A DNA stretch of 44,669 bases. Origin: Paludibacteraceae bacterium (GTDB lineage Bacteria; Bacteroidota; Bacteroidia; Bacteroidales; Paludibacteraceae). Each line of letters opens with the position of its first letter. The first letter of the stretch is position 1. The notes beneath the pieces were generated by a model, which made no database searches, was not told the origin of the DNA, and was given only the letters and a program-made list of their open reading frames with translations. Below, piece by piece: positions 1 through 8,551 of the stretch. The stretch covers positions 1 to 44,669 of the forward strand of contig JAQUTW010000018.1 of NCBI GenBank assembly GCA_028694215.1. Direction: 5' to 3'. Made by a program: the position numbers and the translations under genes.

Positions 1-383
1 ACAGAAAAGTTTCAGCTTATATGGTCGAAAACTGCTCTGAAAAGACACTTTTACCAATTATCAAAGAGCATATAACAGTCGATTCTGTTATTTATACTGA
101 CGGATTCAAAACCTATGGTAGATTATCAGATTTTGGCTTTAAAAATCACTTTATTGTTAATCACGGAAACAATGAATTTGCCAAACAAAATGGAATTCAT
201 ATAAATGGAATTGAAAACTTTTGGGGGCTTTGCAAAAGCCGACTTTCAAAGTTCCGTGGCATCAATAAAAATACATTCTATTTACACCTAAAAGAGTGCG
301 AATTTAGATACAATAATAAAAACAAAAATATATACAAATTACTCATAAATAGCTTTAGCAATTTTCCGCTAAAGTTGTCTTGA
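1..383 (+). mobile_element. 3' remnant of an IS1595-type insertion sequence, cut by window edge
   Basis: Only the distal part of the element is present, because its transposase frame is already open at the first bases of the window. I could not identify the right terminal inverted repeat in the ~100 A/T-rich bases after the transposase stop, since the left end needed for comparison is missing. The outer limit given is therefore just the end of the coding sequence. Confidence 0.7.
3..383 (+). CDS. IS1595-family (ISXO2-like) transposase, 5'-truncated
   Basis: This is the C-terminal part of a DDE-type transposase that cuts and joins the ends of its insertion sequence. The frame is open from base 3 ('RKVSAY' precedes the first ATG at 21), so the N-terminal zinc-ribbon region and first catalytic Asp lie outside the window. 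Visible family hallmarks are 'IYTDGFKTYGRL' with a catalytic Asp, the histidine-rich 'HFIVNHGNNEF', and 'HINGIENFWGLCKSRLSKF', matching the ISXO2-like motif H-x-N-x-I-E-x-F-W-x-x-x-K. The tail 'ECEFRYNNKNKN' is the usual end of the domain. Truncation is by the window edge; no internal frameshift is seen. It is separated from the downstream lipoprotein gene by about 120 A/T-rich bases. Confidence 0.85.
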   Translation, partial: RKVSAYMVENCSEKTLLPIIKEHITVDSVIYTDGFKTYGRLSDFGFKNHFIVNHGNNEFAKQNGIHINGIENFWGLCKSRLSKFRGINKNTFYLHLKECEFRYNNKNKNIYKLLINSFSNFPLKLS

Positions 384-468
384 ACCAAAAAAATAAACCT
401 TGAAACATATAAAAAAATTCAAATAGGCAATTCTTTTCTTCTAAGACCGTTAATTCATAAAAATATTG

Positions 469-476
469 TACTTTTG
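469..476 (+). promoter_or_regulatory. Bacteroidota -7 box (TACTTTTG)
   Basis: TACTTTTG matches TAnnTTTG exactly and lies 28 bases before the ATG at 505. No clear TTTG -33 element is seen at the expected distance. It would drive the lipoprotein-aroA-sufE operon. It also argues against the more upstream ATG at 466, which lies before the box. Confidence 0.5.
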
Positions 477-504
477 TAATCTAATGTGGCTTAATAAGAT
501 AAAT

Positions 505-1779
505 ATGAAAACAAACTTCTCAAAAATATTATGGTTGGTAGTATTGCTAATCACAATATCGTTTTGCGCCTGCACCGAAAGCAGTTCTGCCGACAAATCG
601 ACTTCAACAGGTATTAGTTCTTTTTGGATAACACACGTTCGTTTGGACATTGATTCCAGTACCGTTTTCACTATTGATGAAACTAACGCTCTCATTTACA
701 ATTACGATTCACTTCCTTACCAAAGTCCGAAAGATTCATTTATTCCCACTATTATGGGATATTTGTTATCTGCAGTATATATTAATGATTCTATCGAATA
801 TTCCGGTAGCGACACCATTGATTTTTCCAACTTGGTAAAATTGACAAGCTATGCAGAAAATGGGGAAAACAACCAAACTTACAGAGTTGAAGTACGTGTT
901 CATTCCGTTGATCCCGACTTGTACATCTGGCAAAAAGCAGGAGGAAATATTTACACAGAAACGCCTCTTGAAGAAAAAGCATATTTCTTCAACGGTCAAA
1001 TATACTTATTCGTTAGAACAGCCACAGACGCCTACCTGTATCGCAGCACCGATGCAAAAACATGGCAAAAAGAGACCATCACATTACCACTGACCGCCAC
1101 ATTCCAAAAAATCATCAAAACAGCAACCGGTTTCTTGGTTGTTGACAACAATAATTTATACGAAACAACTGACGGTATTCGATGGACAAACAGTACTTTA
1201 ACAACCTCTCTTTCGTATCTGCTTTTTGAGTTGAACAAAAAAATCTACGCTTTAGGCAACGACAACTCTATTTATGAAACATCAGACAAAATTCAATGGA
1301 ATAGCGTTGCTTCCGCACCTTCCAATTTTCCAATAAAAGGAGCCGCCATAAATGTTAGTTATACTCCTAATGGTCAAGCTCATGCCTATGTAGCAGGTGG
1401 AGAAACAGCAAACGGCGACTTTTTAAGCACGGTTTGGAGTACCGACAATGGCAGTTATTGGACAGAGCTAACCGAAGGGATAAACTATTTCACACCTCGC
1501 TCCGGTGCGTCTATTATACAATACGATGGTATGTTGATGTTATTTGGAGGTAAAGACAAAAACGGAGTGGTCAGCGACCCACATTGGATTTCATCAAATT
1601 ATGGTCTCGTATGGAAACGACCTTCCGCAAAAATTATTCTTTCTTTCGATTTTCAGTCACGTTTCGACCAATCGGTAATTATAGATGATAATTTGGGAAT
1701 TTATATCGTTGGCGGACGTAACTTTGGCTATTTTATGAACAATGTTTGGACAGGAAAGAAAATAGAATTTACATTTTAA
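505..1779 (+). CDS. DUF6242-like exported lipoprotein with beta-propeller-type repeats
   Basis: A 424-residue protein that I place with the Bacteroidota DUF6242-type lipoproteins; its biochemical role is unknown. I chose the ATG at 505, not 466, because it directly begins a clean signal sequence ('MKTNFSKILWLVVLLITISF') followed by Cys in a poor lipobox, and because a -7 promoter box lies between the two ATGs. Residues from about 140 onward contain recurring W/Y-rich blades such as 'YRSTDAKTWQKE', 'YETTDGIRWTNS' and 'WSTDNGSYWTEL', like the Asp-box/Kelch blades of a beta-propeller. This suggests a periplasmic or outer-membrane binding protein. It precedes aroA by 18 bases and probably shares its transcript. 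Confidence 0.7.
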   Translation: MKTNFSKILWLVVLLITISFCACTESSSADKSTSTGISSFWITHVRLDIDSSTVFTIDETNALIYNYDSLPYQSPKDSFIPTIMGYLLSAVYINDSIEYSGSDTIDFSNLVKLTSYAENGENNQTYRVEVRVHSVDPDLYIWQKAGGNIYTETPLEEKAYFFNGQIYLFVRTATDAYLYRSTDAKTWQKETITLPLTATFQKIIKTATGFLVVDNNNLYETTDGIRWTNSTLTTSLSYLLFELNKKIYALGNDNSIYETSDKIQWNSVASAPSNFPIKGAAINVSYTPNGQAHAYVAGGETANGDFLSTVWSTDNGSYWTELTEGINYFTPRSGASIIQYDGMLMLFGGKDKNGVVSDPHWISSNYGLVWKRPSAKIILSFDFQSRFDQSVIIDDNLGIYIVGGRNFGYFMNNVWTGKKIEFTF

Positions 1780-1797
1780 TGGATTGAAAAACAATTT

Positions 1798-3015
1798 ATG
1801 CTTATTCCTTTATTATCAAACACAAAAGAAATAAACGGAGAAATTAAACTTCCACCATCAAAAAGTATCAGCAACAGAGCTCTTTTCCTCGCTGCCTTAT
1901 CGGGCACCCCTATAGTTTTAGAAAACCTATCGCAGTGTGACGACACTTTGGCATTTATGCGCGCCATTAACAGCGATAAAGGTTTAATTGATATTGGTGC
2001 AGCAGGAACGGCTATGCGTTTTGCCACTGCCCTTTTGTCGCAACGTTCAGGACAATATATTCTGACAGGCTCTGAACGAATGAAACAGCGTCCAATCGGT
2101 ATTTTAGTAGATGCCTTACGCCAACTTGGAGCAAAAATCACTTACACAGAAAACGAAGGATTTCCACCGTTAAACATAACAGGAACCATACTAAAAGGCG
2201 AAAGTATCACTATTGATGCCTCTATAAGCAGCCAATACATTTCTGCATTAATGATGCTTGCATCTTCTTTGCCAAACGGGCTAACCATTAATATTATAGG
2301 CAATTGGATTTCAAAGGCTTATATCGAAATGACACGCACTATCATGATGCAATTTGGCATTCCGGTTACAATTTCAGAAAACCAAATTATTATATCCAAT
2401 GCCCAATCAACGATCAAAAGATACGCCATCGAAAGTGATTGGTCTGCCGCTTCATATTGGTATGAACTTTTAGCTATAAAAGGTGTCGGAAAAATTTATT
2501 TAATTGGTCTGTTCAAAAATAGTTGTCAAGGCGATGCGAAAATAGGTGAACTATTCAAACACTTCTTTGGAATTGAAACTGAATTTGTAGAAGATGGAAT
2601 CATCATTACTCATTCAAGCATCGCTGTAAATCAAAAGATGATTTACGATTTTACAAACGAACCTGATATGGCACAAACATTTGCTGTATGTTGTTGCCTG
2701 ATCAATAAACATTTTTATTTTTCAGGATTGCAAAGTCTCAAAATTAAAGAAACCGACCGCATAACCGCACTCATAAATGAGTTAGCAAAACTTGGCTTCC
2801 GGTTAACAACTCCAACTGAAAATGAATTGTGCTGGAATGGTGAAAAAAACGACATTAACACCCACATCAGTATAGAAACCTACCACGATCATCGTATGGC
2901 AATGGCATTTGCACCTGTAGCTCTACGGTATGCAATTAACATAGAAAATCCGGAAGTTATCAGCAAATCGTATCCAACTTTCTGGAACGACTTTAAAACC
3001 ACACTTTCATTTTAA
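1798..3015 (+). CDS. aroA: 3-phosphoshikimate 1-carboxyvinyltransferase (EPSP synthase)
   Basis: Transfers the enolpyruvyl group of PEP to shikimate-3-phosphate, the sixth step of the shikimate pathway, in the cytoplasm. The 405-residue product shows 'LPPSKSISNRALFLAAL' with the substrate-binding Lys22, 'GAAGTAMRFATALL' at about residues 67-80, 'RMKQRPIGILVDALRQLGA', 'SSQYISALMMLAS', 'ESDWSAASYWYE', 'KIKETDRITALINEL' and 'YHDHRMAMAFAPVAL', in the family order. It is about 20 residues shorter than the E. coli enzyme. The shortening falls between the N-terminal motif and 'AGTAMR', which I recall as usual for Bacteroidetes AroA. It lies 18 bases after the lipoprotein gene and 6 bases before sufE. 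Confidence 0.95.
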   Translation: MLIPLLSNTKEINGEIKLPPSKSISNRALFLAALSGTPIVLENLSQCDDTLAFMRAINSDKGLIDIGAAGTAMRFATALLSQRSGQYILTGSERMKQRPIGILVDALRQLGAKITYTENEGFPPLNITGTILKGESITIDASISSQYISALMMLASSLPNGLTINIIGNWISKAYIEMTRTIMMQFGIPVTISENQIIISNAQSTIKRYAIESDWSAASYWYELLAIKGVGKIYLIGLFKNSCQGDAKIGELFKHFFGIETEFVEDGIIITHSSIAVNQKMIYDFTNEPDMAQTFAVCCCLINKHFYFSGLQSLKIKETDRITALINELAKLGFRLTTPTENELCWNGEKNDINTHISIETYHDHRMAMAFAPVALRYAINIENPEVISKSYPTFWNDFKTTLSF

Positions 3016-3021
3016 ACTATC

Positions 3022-3438
3022 ATGACTATACAAGACAAACAACAAGAAATTGTTGATGAATTTAGCGTTTTTGACGACTGGATGGACAAATACCAATATT
3101 TGGTAGATTTAGGCAAATCTTTGGAACCTTTTCCTGAAAAATACAGAACAGATAACAATTTAATCGAAGGCTGTCAAAGTCGTGTATGGATTTATGCGAC
3201 AGAAGAACATGGTAAAATAAAATTCTATGGCGACAGTGATGCCATTATTGTTAAAGGCATTGTTTCTTTACTCATCAGCGTTTTCTCAGGATTTTCTGCA
3301 AACGATATTTTAAAAGCCGATTTCAACTTTATCGATGAAATCGGCCTTAAAGAACATTTATCGCCAACACGCTCTAATGGTTTGGTAGCGATGGTAAAAC
3401 AAATGAAATTATACGCCTTAGCGTTTGAAAATCGCTAA
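3022..3438 (+). CDS. sufE: SufE-family sulfur acceptor for Fe-S cluster assembly
   Basis: A 138-residue SufE/CsdE-type protein that accepts persulfide sulfur from a SufS-type cysteine desulfurase and passes it to the Fe-S scaffold in the cytoplasm. The diagnostic loop 'NLIEGCQSRVW' places the acceptor Cys at residue 51, the same position as in E. coli SufE. The length is also typical. It starts six bases after aroA, so it is co-transcribed, and no other suf gene is nearby. Its stop codon is one base from that of the convergent alkaline phosphatase gene, leaving no room for a terminator. Confidence 0.93.
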   Translation: MTIQDKQQEIVDEFSVFDDWMDKYQYLVDLGKSLEPFPEKYRTDNNLIEGCQSRVWIYATEEHGKIKFYGDSDAIIVKGIVSLLISVFSGFSANDILKADFNFIDEIGLKEHLSPTRSNGLVAMVKQMKLYALAFENR

Positions 3439-3439
3439 A

Positions 3440-4507
3440 TTATTTTTCATTTATTCCAAGCAATTGCAAACATTTCGCTTTCAAAGCCGTATTCTCCATT
3501 ATTCCTGTAAAATTTTCTGATCCCGGACCATACGCAAAAATAGGAACTAAAACACCTGAATGCCCTTTTGTATTAAATTGTGCCGTTACCTTTCCTGTTT
3601 GAAAATCACCGCTTTTTAAAGTCATAGAACCAGTTTCATGATCGGCTGTAATCACCACCAAAGTATGTTTGTCCTTCTTGGCAAATTCAAGTGCTTTTCC
3701 AATAGCTTTATCAAAATCTATCATTTCACCGACAACACCTTCCGCATCATTATCATGCCCTTTGTAATCTATTTGAGAGCCTTCGACCATCAAAAAGAAT
3801 CCTTTTTTAGTATCAGAGAGTACTTCTATTGCTTTCTCAACAGAAACAGGCAGCATATCCTTACGTATTGAAAAATCAGGCATATCCCCATTGGCAAGTA
3901 GCCCTGCTATTTTACTGCCTTTCATCGATTGAAGTTCTTCTAAATTATAAGCAACCTGATAGCCGGTCTTCCGTAACGAATCTGTTAAATTTATACTATC
4001 CGAACGATTTTCCAAATGTTTACGTCCGCCTCCAATAAAGATATCCGGGGTATTGTGTATTAAATCCAGAATTATTTCCTCGTACATTTTTCTACTTGGT
4101 TGGTGTGCATAGAATGCTGCAGGAGTAGCATGTGCAACCACACAAGTTACCACAAAACCCGTAGCTAAACCATTTTGTTGCGCAGCATACATTGACGAAT
4201 AAATAGGCACAGAGTCGGGCGACATACCTATCATGCCATTTTTCGTTTTCTGACCACAAGCTAATGCCGTACCCCCAGCCGCTGAATCGGTAATATAATC
4301 ACTTGCCGAATAGGTTTTGTGAAATCCGGTATATGTACACTGTTCCAAATTCAATTTATTGCCATTGGCTGTCATGCCCGCATAAACTTGATTTGCGCCC
4401 ATTCCATCACCAATCATAAAAATAATATTTTTTACTTTCTGTCCGGCAAGACTACTGACAGCTACTGAAAAAAACATCGAAAAAAGAAGCATTTTTACCG
4501 TTTTCAT
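3440..4507 (-). CDS. Secreted alkaline phosphatase (PhoA superfamily)
   Basis: A 355-residue periplasmic phosphomonoesterase with an N-terminal signal peptide (cleavage near 'SSLAG-QK'). Metal and catalytic motifs are clear: 'FMIGDGMGANQVY' with metal-ligand Asp34, 'DSAAGGTALACGQKTKNG' with nucleophile Ser75, 'HATPAAFYAHQPSR', 'MVEGSQIDYKGHDND', 'VVITADHETGSM' and 'TKGHSGVLVPIFAYGP'. It is somewhat shorter than the 450-residue E. coli PhoA and lacks extra insertions. The ATG overlaps the MerR stop codon (ATGA), so translation is coupled and this is the last gene of the seven-gene operon. No Pho-box-like site was recognised. Confidence 0.9.
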   Translation of the reverse strand: MKTVKMLLFSMFFSVAVSSLAGQKVKNIIFMIGDGMGANQVYAGMTANGNKLNLEQCTYTGFHKTYSASDYITDSAAGGTALACGQKTKNGMIGMSPDSVPIYSSMYAAQQNGLATGFVVTCVVAHATPAAFYAHQPSRKMYEEIILDLIHNTPDIFIGGGRKHLENRSDSINLTDSLRKTGYQVAYNLEELQSMKGSKIAGLLANGDMPDFSIRKDMLPVSVEKAIEVLSDTKKGFFLMVEGSQIDYKGHDNDAEGVVGEMIDFDKAIGKALEFAKKDKHTLVVITADHETGSMTLKSGDFQTGKVTAQFNTKGHSGVLVPIFAYGPGSENFTGIMENTALKAKCLQLLGINEK

Positions 4508-4881
4508 CGTATATCATTTTTGTTTGTTAAATCCACCAATTCCGTCTGTATGGCATCTTCTTGATTAAGTTCCTTACGTATTGCAACTAATTCTGTACGC
4601 ATCGTTTTTAATTTTTCTACTATCTTACGTTTACGCTCAATATCATTCTTATTGTTTTTCAGACGTTGTTTTGCACCGGAAACAGTCAGTTTTTGATCTT
4701 TCAATAGATAACGAATCGTTTTAATTGTCTCTATGTCTTCTTGTGTATAAAAACGTGTTCCTTTGGAATTTTTTTTAGGAGTAAGACATTCAAATTCTTT
4801 TTCCCAAAAGCGCAAAAGAGAATGATTGACATTAAACATTTGCGCCACCTCTGCTATAGAATAATAGAGTCTATCCATCAT
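4504..4881 (-). CDS. MerR-family DNA-binding regulator
   Basis: A 125-residue transcription factor. The N-terminal winged helix-turn-helix shows 'YYSIAEVAQMFNVNHSLLRF', then 'WEKEFECLTPKKNSKGTRFY' and 'TQEDIETIKTIRYLLKDQ', all typical of MerR family HTH domains. The C-terminal half (residues ~75-115) is charged and Leu-rich, consistent with the dimerising coiled coil. No effector-binding domain or metal-binding cysteines are present, so the signal is unknown. The ATG at 4881 overlaps the upstream stop as TGATG, while its own stop overlaps the next ATG as ATGA. The position inside the operon suggests control of, or response to, envelope state. Confidence 0.88.
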   Translation of the reverse strand: MMDRLYYSIAEVAQMFNVNHSLLRFWEKEFECLTPKKNSKGTRFYTQEDIETIKTIRYLLKDQKLTVSGAKQRLKNNKNDIERKRKIVEKLKTMRTELVAIRKELNQEDAIQTELVDLTNKNDIR

Positions 4882-6170
4882 CAACCTTTTTTATATATCT
4901 TCAACTTTTTACCTGCCCGAATCATCGTACCATTCAATCCATTCCAACGTTTAATTTGTGATACGGTAACATGATATTTTTGAGCTATTTCGCCCAAAGT
5001 TTGACCCTGACGTACTTTGTGATAAATAAAACCACTTTGATAAACAGCCTCCTTGGGCGGCTCTACAACACCGGGTTGCTCTACCAACTCTTTGTGATAT
5101 GCCAATATGGTATCATGATTACCAATATAAGCCCCAAGTTGATTAAATGGTAAAACCAAAGGATAAGCTTTAATGTTACCGGGAATCAAATCCTGTCTGT
5201 ATTGTGGGTTTAAAAACCGTAACTCCTCTATGGGTATTGCAAGCACTTCCGATATTTGCTCTAAATGCACTCTATCTCTTATCATTAAGGTATCTGTAGC
5301 TGTGGTAATTTTCGGCTTTGCAGGACAAATATTATGCGCCTGATAATAATTCATAATGTAATTGGCTGCAATAAAAATAGGGACATAACTGCGCGTTTCT
5401 GCCGGAAAAAAAGGATAAATTTCCCAATAACTTTTTTTCCCACCTGAATAACGTATGGCTCTCGCCACATTGCCCGGACCACAATTATAAGCTGCAATAA
5501 CCAAATGCCAATCGTGATAAATATTATACAAATCTCTCAAATAACGTACAGCAGCGTCTGTTGCTTTTATCGGATCACAACGTTCATCTACCAAGCTATT
5601 GACCTCTAAATTATATATTTTACCCGTTGACACCATAAATTGCCATAATCCACCGGCACCGGCATGTGAAACAGCACGTGCATTAAGTGCAGATTCGATA
5701 ACCGGCAAATATTTTAATTCCAAAGGCAATTTATATTTTGACAATGTAGTTTCAAAAATAGGAAAATAATACGCCTCTCCCAAGCCCAACATATATTCTA
5801 CTGTTTGTGGATGATTGACATAAAAATTAATCATTTTACCCACAATCGTATTAAAAGGCATAGGAATAATATAAGGAAGTTTTTGTAATCTATCAATATA
5901 GACAGAATCAGAATAAGTAACTATTTCAATGCCTTTTGAACATTCTGACACCAATGAGCGTTCTACATACCAATCGTGTAAAAGCTCATCTAACGATTCA
6001 CTAAAATCGGAAGGAACTACCCACGCGGAATCCAAATCATCCGTAACAATAATATCTGTATCCTGAATGCCTGCTTCTGCTATAACAGCGGTATCTGTAG
6101 GAATAGAAGCAAAAAAAGGCATACTAACCAAACTAAAACAAATAATAAAAACAAAACGATATTTTTTCAT
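4881..6170 (-). CDS. mltD: Membrane-bound/periplasmic lytic murein transglycosylase with LysM (MltD-like)
   Basis: A 429-residue exported enzyme that cleaves the MurNAc-GlcNAc bond of peptidoglycan to 1,6-anhydro products. It has a signal peptide (residues 1-21). The SLT goose-lysozyme-like domain at about residues 145-260 carries the catalytic Glu in 'LKYLPVIESALNARAVSHAG' and the hallmark 'AGGLWQFMVSTGKIYNL'. 'VIAAYNCGPGNVARAI' completes the domain. A weak LysM-like stretch near 300-345 is followed by a clear C-terminal LysM at 384-429 ('YHKVRQGQTLGEIAQKYHV'). Placement after parA-parB-DUF5683 is a recurrent Bacteroidota gene order. It is translationally coupled to the downstream MerR gene. 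Confidence 0.93.
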   Translation of the reverse strand: MKKYRFVFIICFSLVSMPFFASIPTDTAVIAEAGIQDTDIIVTDDLDSAWVVPSDFSESLDELLHDWYVERSLVSECSKGIEIVTYSDSVYIDRLQKLPYIIPMPFNTIVGKMINFYVNHPQTVEYMLGLGEAYYFPIFETTLSKYKLPLELKYLPVIESALNARAVSHAGAGGLWQFMVSTGKIYNLEVNSLVDERCDPIKATDAAVRYLRDLYNIYHDWHLVIAAYNCGPGNVARAIRYSGGKKSYWEIYPFFPAETRSYVPIFIAANYIMNYYQAHNICPAKPKITTATDTLMIRDRVHLEQISEVLAIPIEELRFLNPQYRQDLIPGNIKAYPLVLPFNQLGAYIGNHDTILAYHKELVEQPGVVEPPKEAVYQSGFIYHKVRQGQTLGEIAQKYHVTVSQIKRWNGLNGTMIRAGKKLKIYKKG

Positions 6171-6188
6171 TTTAAAAAAATTACAAAT

Positions 6189-6887
6189 TTAAAATTTCAA
6201 TTGCAACTGCATACCAACTGATGCATTCATATTAGTTTCCTGCGGTATCACTGCAGGTGTAACACGCATCGATAAATCGGGACTAATATCGAAATCAGCC
6301 AATTGAGCATCAACAAACGCATCTACTACCGTTAATGCAAAAAAAGCCACAGTACCAATAATACTTAAATCACGATAACGCCTATACGAATCTTGTTTTT
6401 GTTTTAACAAATCCTTTGCCCATTGTGAGTTTGGATCTGTTCCATATGGCAACAAATTCTCATAACTTTTTGATTTTGAATTTGTATCCATAATATCCCG
6501 ATAAGCTCGGGCATAATCTTTATAATATTTCCCGTTCCACGAAATAGCATACGCCAAACCTGCAAAACCACCATACACAATAGGCAATTTCCAATAACGC
6601 CGATTATAAATTTGCCCCAGTCCTGGGAATAATAATGCATACCAGACACTTTTTTGCGGATTTGGTTTAAAAATAGATTGCTCACGTTCTGATGCGTCTA
6701 TAGGCGGCAGCAATATTGCCGTATCTATTCTAACAACTGCAGGATTTATCGAATCAATTTCCGTTCCAATTAACACAGCTTCACCTTCGGTATTGGTCTT
6801 CAATAATGTATCAACCGGTTCATTGCCATAGCCAATGACAGCAAAAAAACAGATAATAACCATTAAGATGAAACGGAGTTTACTCAT
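6189..6887 (-). CDS. DUF5683 membrane protein
   Basis: A 232-residue protein of unknown function that matches the Bacteroidota DUF5683 family by 'SVWYALLFPGLGQIYNRRYW' and 'KLPIVYGGFAGLAYAISWNG'. There is an N-terminal signal or anchor segment (residues 1-20), a hydrophobic segment near 85-110 and another near 175-195 ('LSIIGTVAFFALTVVDAFVD'). The C-terminus ends in Phe ('GMQLQLKF'), which would suit an outer-membrane or periplasmic protein. It sits 11 bases after parB and 18 bases before mltD. This conserved placement hints at a link between division or segregation and wall turnover. Confidence 0.85.
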   Translation of the reverse strand: MSKLRFILMVIICFFAVIGYGNEPVDTLLKTNTEGEAVLIGTEIDSINPAVVRIDTAILLPPIDASEREQSIFKPNPQKSVWYALLFPGLGQIYNRRYWKLPIVYGGFAGLAYAISWNGKYYKDYARAYRDIMDTNSKSKSYENLLPYGTDPNSQWAKDLLKQKQDSYRRYRDLSIIGTVAFFALTVVDAFVDAQLADFDISPDLSMRVTPAVIPQETNMNASVGMQLQLKF

Positions 6888-6898
6888 TTACCTGAATT

Positions 6899-7765
6899 TT
6901 AACATTTCGCATCAAGAATCTCCAAAAGACGTTGCATTTCAGCATCCGACTTCAAATGAACAGTCATTTTTATTTTTCCACTCTGTGCATAAGCCAAATC
7001 TACCTTGGCATCCAACAACTGACTTAAACGATCTTTGATGCTATTTTGTTGTTTCGTTAAACTATTTTTATGCTTTATCGCAAGTGTTGATACGTCCATT
7101 CCGGTCGTATAAACATGTACCAACTCTTCTATCTTTCTTACAGAATAACCTTCTTTCAACAACTCTTCATATAATTTAATTTGAGCTGTAGGGTCTTCCA
7201 ATCCAGCCAATGCACGTGCGTGCCCCATGTCTATCTTTTTATCTTTAATACCGACCTGTATTTCTGCAGGCAATTTTAAAAGACGTAAATAATTAGCTAT
7301 TGTTGCACGTTTCTTACCAACCCTGTTACTCAATTGGTCTTGAGTCAATTGATAATCTGTAATTAATTTGTAGTAACTTAAAGCAATTTCTATGGCATTC
7401 AAATCCTCCCGTTGAATATTTTCTATCAATGCCATTTCCATTACCTTATCGTCTTCGGCTGTTTTGATGTATGCCGGTATTTTGTCCAAACCCACCATTT
7501 TAGCAGCACGATAACGACGCTCTCCGGCAATAATCTCATAATTATTGTCATCTATTTTTCTAAGAGTAATGGGCGACACAATGCCCAATTCACGAATAGA
7601 AGTAGCCAATTCGTCTAATGCCTCCGGATCAAAATAGGTTCGAGGCTGATTAGGATTAGCATGTATTGCTGCAATTGCAATTTCGTTAATAGACGAACCT
7701 CCATCCGTTTTAACTTCCGTATCAATTAATGCGCTTAGTCCGCGCCCCAATGCTTGTCTTTTCAT
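6899..7765 (-). CDS. parB: Chromosome-partitioning protein ParB (Spo0J-type)
   Basis: A 288-residue CTP-dependent DNA clamp that loads on parS and positions the origin region. Residues ~28-120 form the ParB/sulfiredoxin-type CTPase domain, with 'NPNQPRTYFDPEALDELATS', 'IIAGERRYRAAKMVGL' (the GERRxR nucleotide-binding motif) and 'ALIENIQREDLNAIE'. The KorB-type HTH follows with 'LTQDQLSNRVGKKRATIANY' and 'KIDMGHARALAGL'. The C-terminal ~50 residues fit the dimerisation domain ('KIKMTVHLKSDAEMQRLLEI'). The start ATG overlaps the parA stop by one base (TAATG). The N-terminal 'ALGRGLSALI' is the usual Spo0J opening. Confidence 0.96.
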   Translation of the reverse strand: MKRQALGRGLSALIDTEVKTDGGSSINEIAIAAIHANPNQPRTYFDPEALDELATSIRELGIVSPITLRKIDDNNYEIIAGERRYRAAKMVGLDKIPAYIKTAEDDKVMEMALIENIQREDLNAIEIALSYYKLITDYQLTQDQLSNRVGKKRATIANYLRLLKLPAEIQVGIKDKKIDMGHARALAGLEDPTAQIKLYEELLKEGYSVRKIEELVHVYTTGMDVSTLAIKHKNSLTKQQNSIKDRLSQLLDAKVDLAYAQSGKIKMTVHLKSDAEMQRLLEILDAKC

Positions 7766-8538
7766 TATTGTTTTGAATTCGTTCGTTCTATTAATTCTTT
7801 TGCTAAATTTAGATGATTTTGAGCGCCTTTAGAAGATTTATCGTAAACCAAGACAGGTTGACCATAGCTACTTGCTTCACTCAATTTTACATTACGTTGA
7901 ATTACCGTATCGAAAACCATACTTCCAAAATGCCCTTTCACCTCATTGGCAACCTGGTTGGCATAACGTAGGCGTGTATCTAACATGGTCAGCACAAAAC
8001 CCTCAATATAAAGCGATGGATTCAGTTTCCCTTTGATTATTTTAATAGTATTCAACAATTTGCTAATTCCTTCCAAAGCGAAATATTCACTTTGTACAGG
8101 GATTATTACCGAATCGGATGCAGTAAGGGCATTTATAGTGATTAACCCCAACGAAGGCGAGCAGTCAATCAATATAAAATCATAATCATTTTTAATTTGT
8201 AACAACATAGTACGCATCACTTTTTCCCGATTCTCCAGGTTCAGCATTTCTATTTCAGCTCCCACCAAATCAATATGTGACGGCATAACATACAAATTCT
8301 TTATGTCTGTTTCCAGAATAGCCTCATTTGCCGGTACATTATCAATCAAACATTCATAAATTGTCTTATTAATCTTCTTTATATCGATACCCAAGCCGGA
8401 TGACGCATTGGCCTGAGGATCTGCATCAATTAAAAGAACTTTCTTGCCGAAATTTGTTAAAGAAGCTGCCAAATTAATACTCGTGGTCGTTTTACCGACA
8501 CCACCTTTCTGATTGGCAATAGCAATAGTTTTCCCCAT
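7765..8538 (-). CDS. parA: Chromosome-partitioning ATPase ParA (Soj-type)
   Basis: A 257-residue P-loop ATPase that binds the nucleoid and drives movement of ParB-parS complexes. The deviant Walker A 'NQKGGVGKTTTSINLAASL' is at residues 8-26, with the signature Lys. Walker A' and B are 'LLIDADPQANASSGLG' and 'FILIDCSPSLG'. The absence of an N-terminal HTH and the length are typical of chromosomal Soj rather than plasmid ParA. It starts 13 bases after the glycosyltransferase stop and overlaps parB, so all three are probably one transcript. Presence with parB implies that the replication origin may be near, but I saw no oriC or dnaA here. Confidence 0.96.
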   Translation of the reverse strand: MGKTIAIANQKGGVGKTTTSINLAASLTNFGKKVLLIDADPQANASSGLGIDIKKINKTIYECLIDNVPANEAILETDIKNLYVMPSHIDLVGAEIEMLNLENREKVMRTMLLQIKNDYDFILIDCSPSLGLITINALTASDSVIIPVQSEYFALEGISKLLNTIKIIKGKLNPSLYIEGFVLTMLDTRLRYANQVANEVKGHFGSMVFDTVIQRNVKLSEASSYGQPVLVYDKSSKGAQNHLNLAKELIERTNSKQ

Positions 8539-8551
8539 AACTAAAATTTTA

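Noticed and set aside
466..504. Upstream ATG at 466 for the DUF6242-like lipoprotein
   Set aside because: It precedes the -7 promoter box and would put 13 residues ahead of a complete signal sequence.
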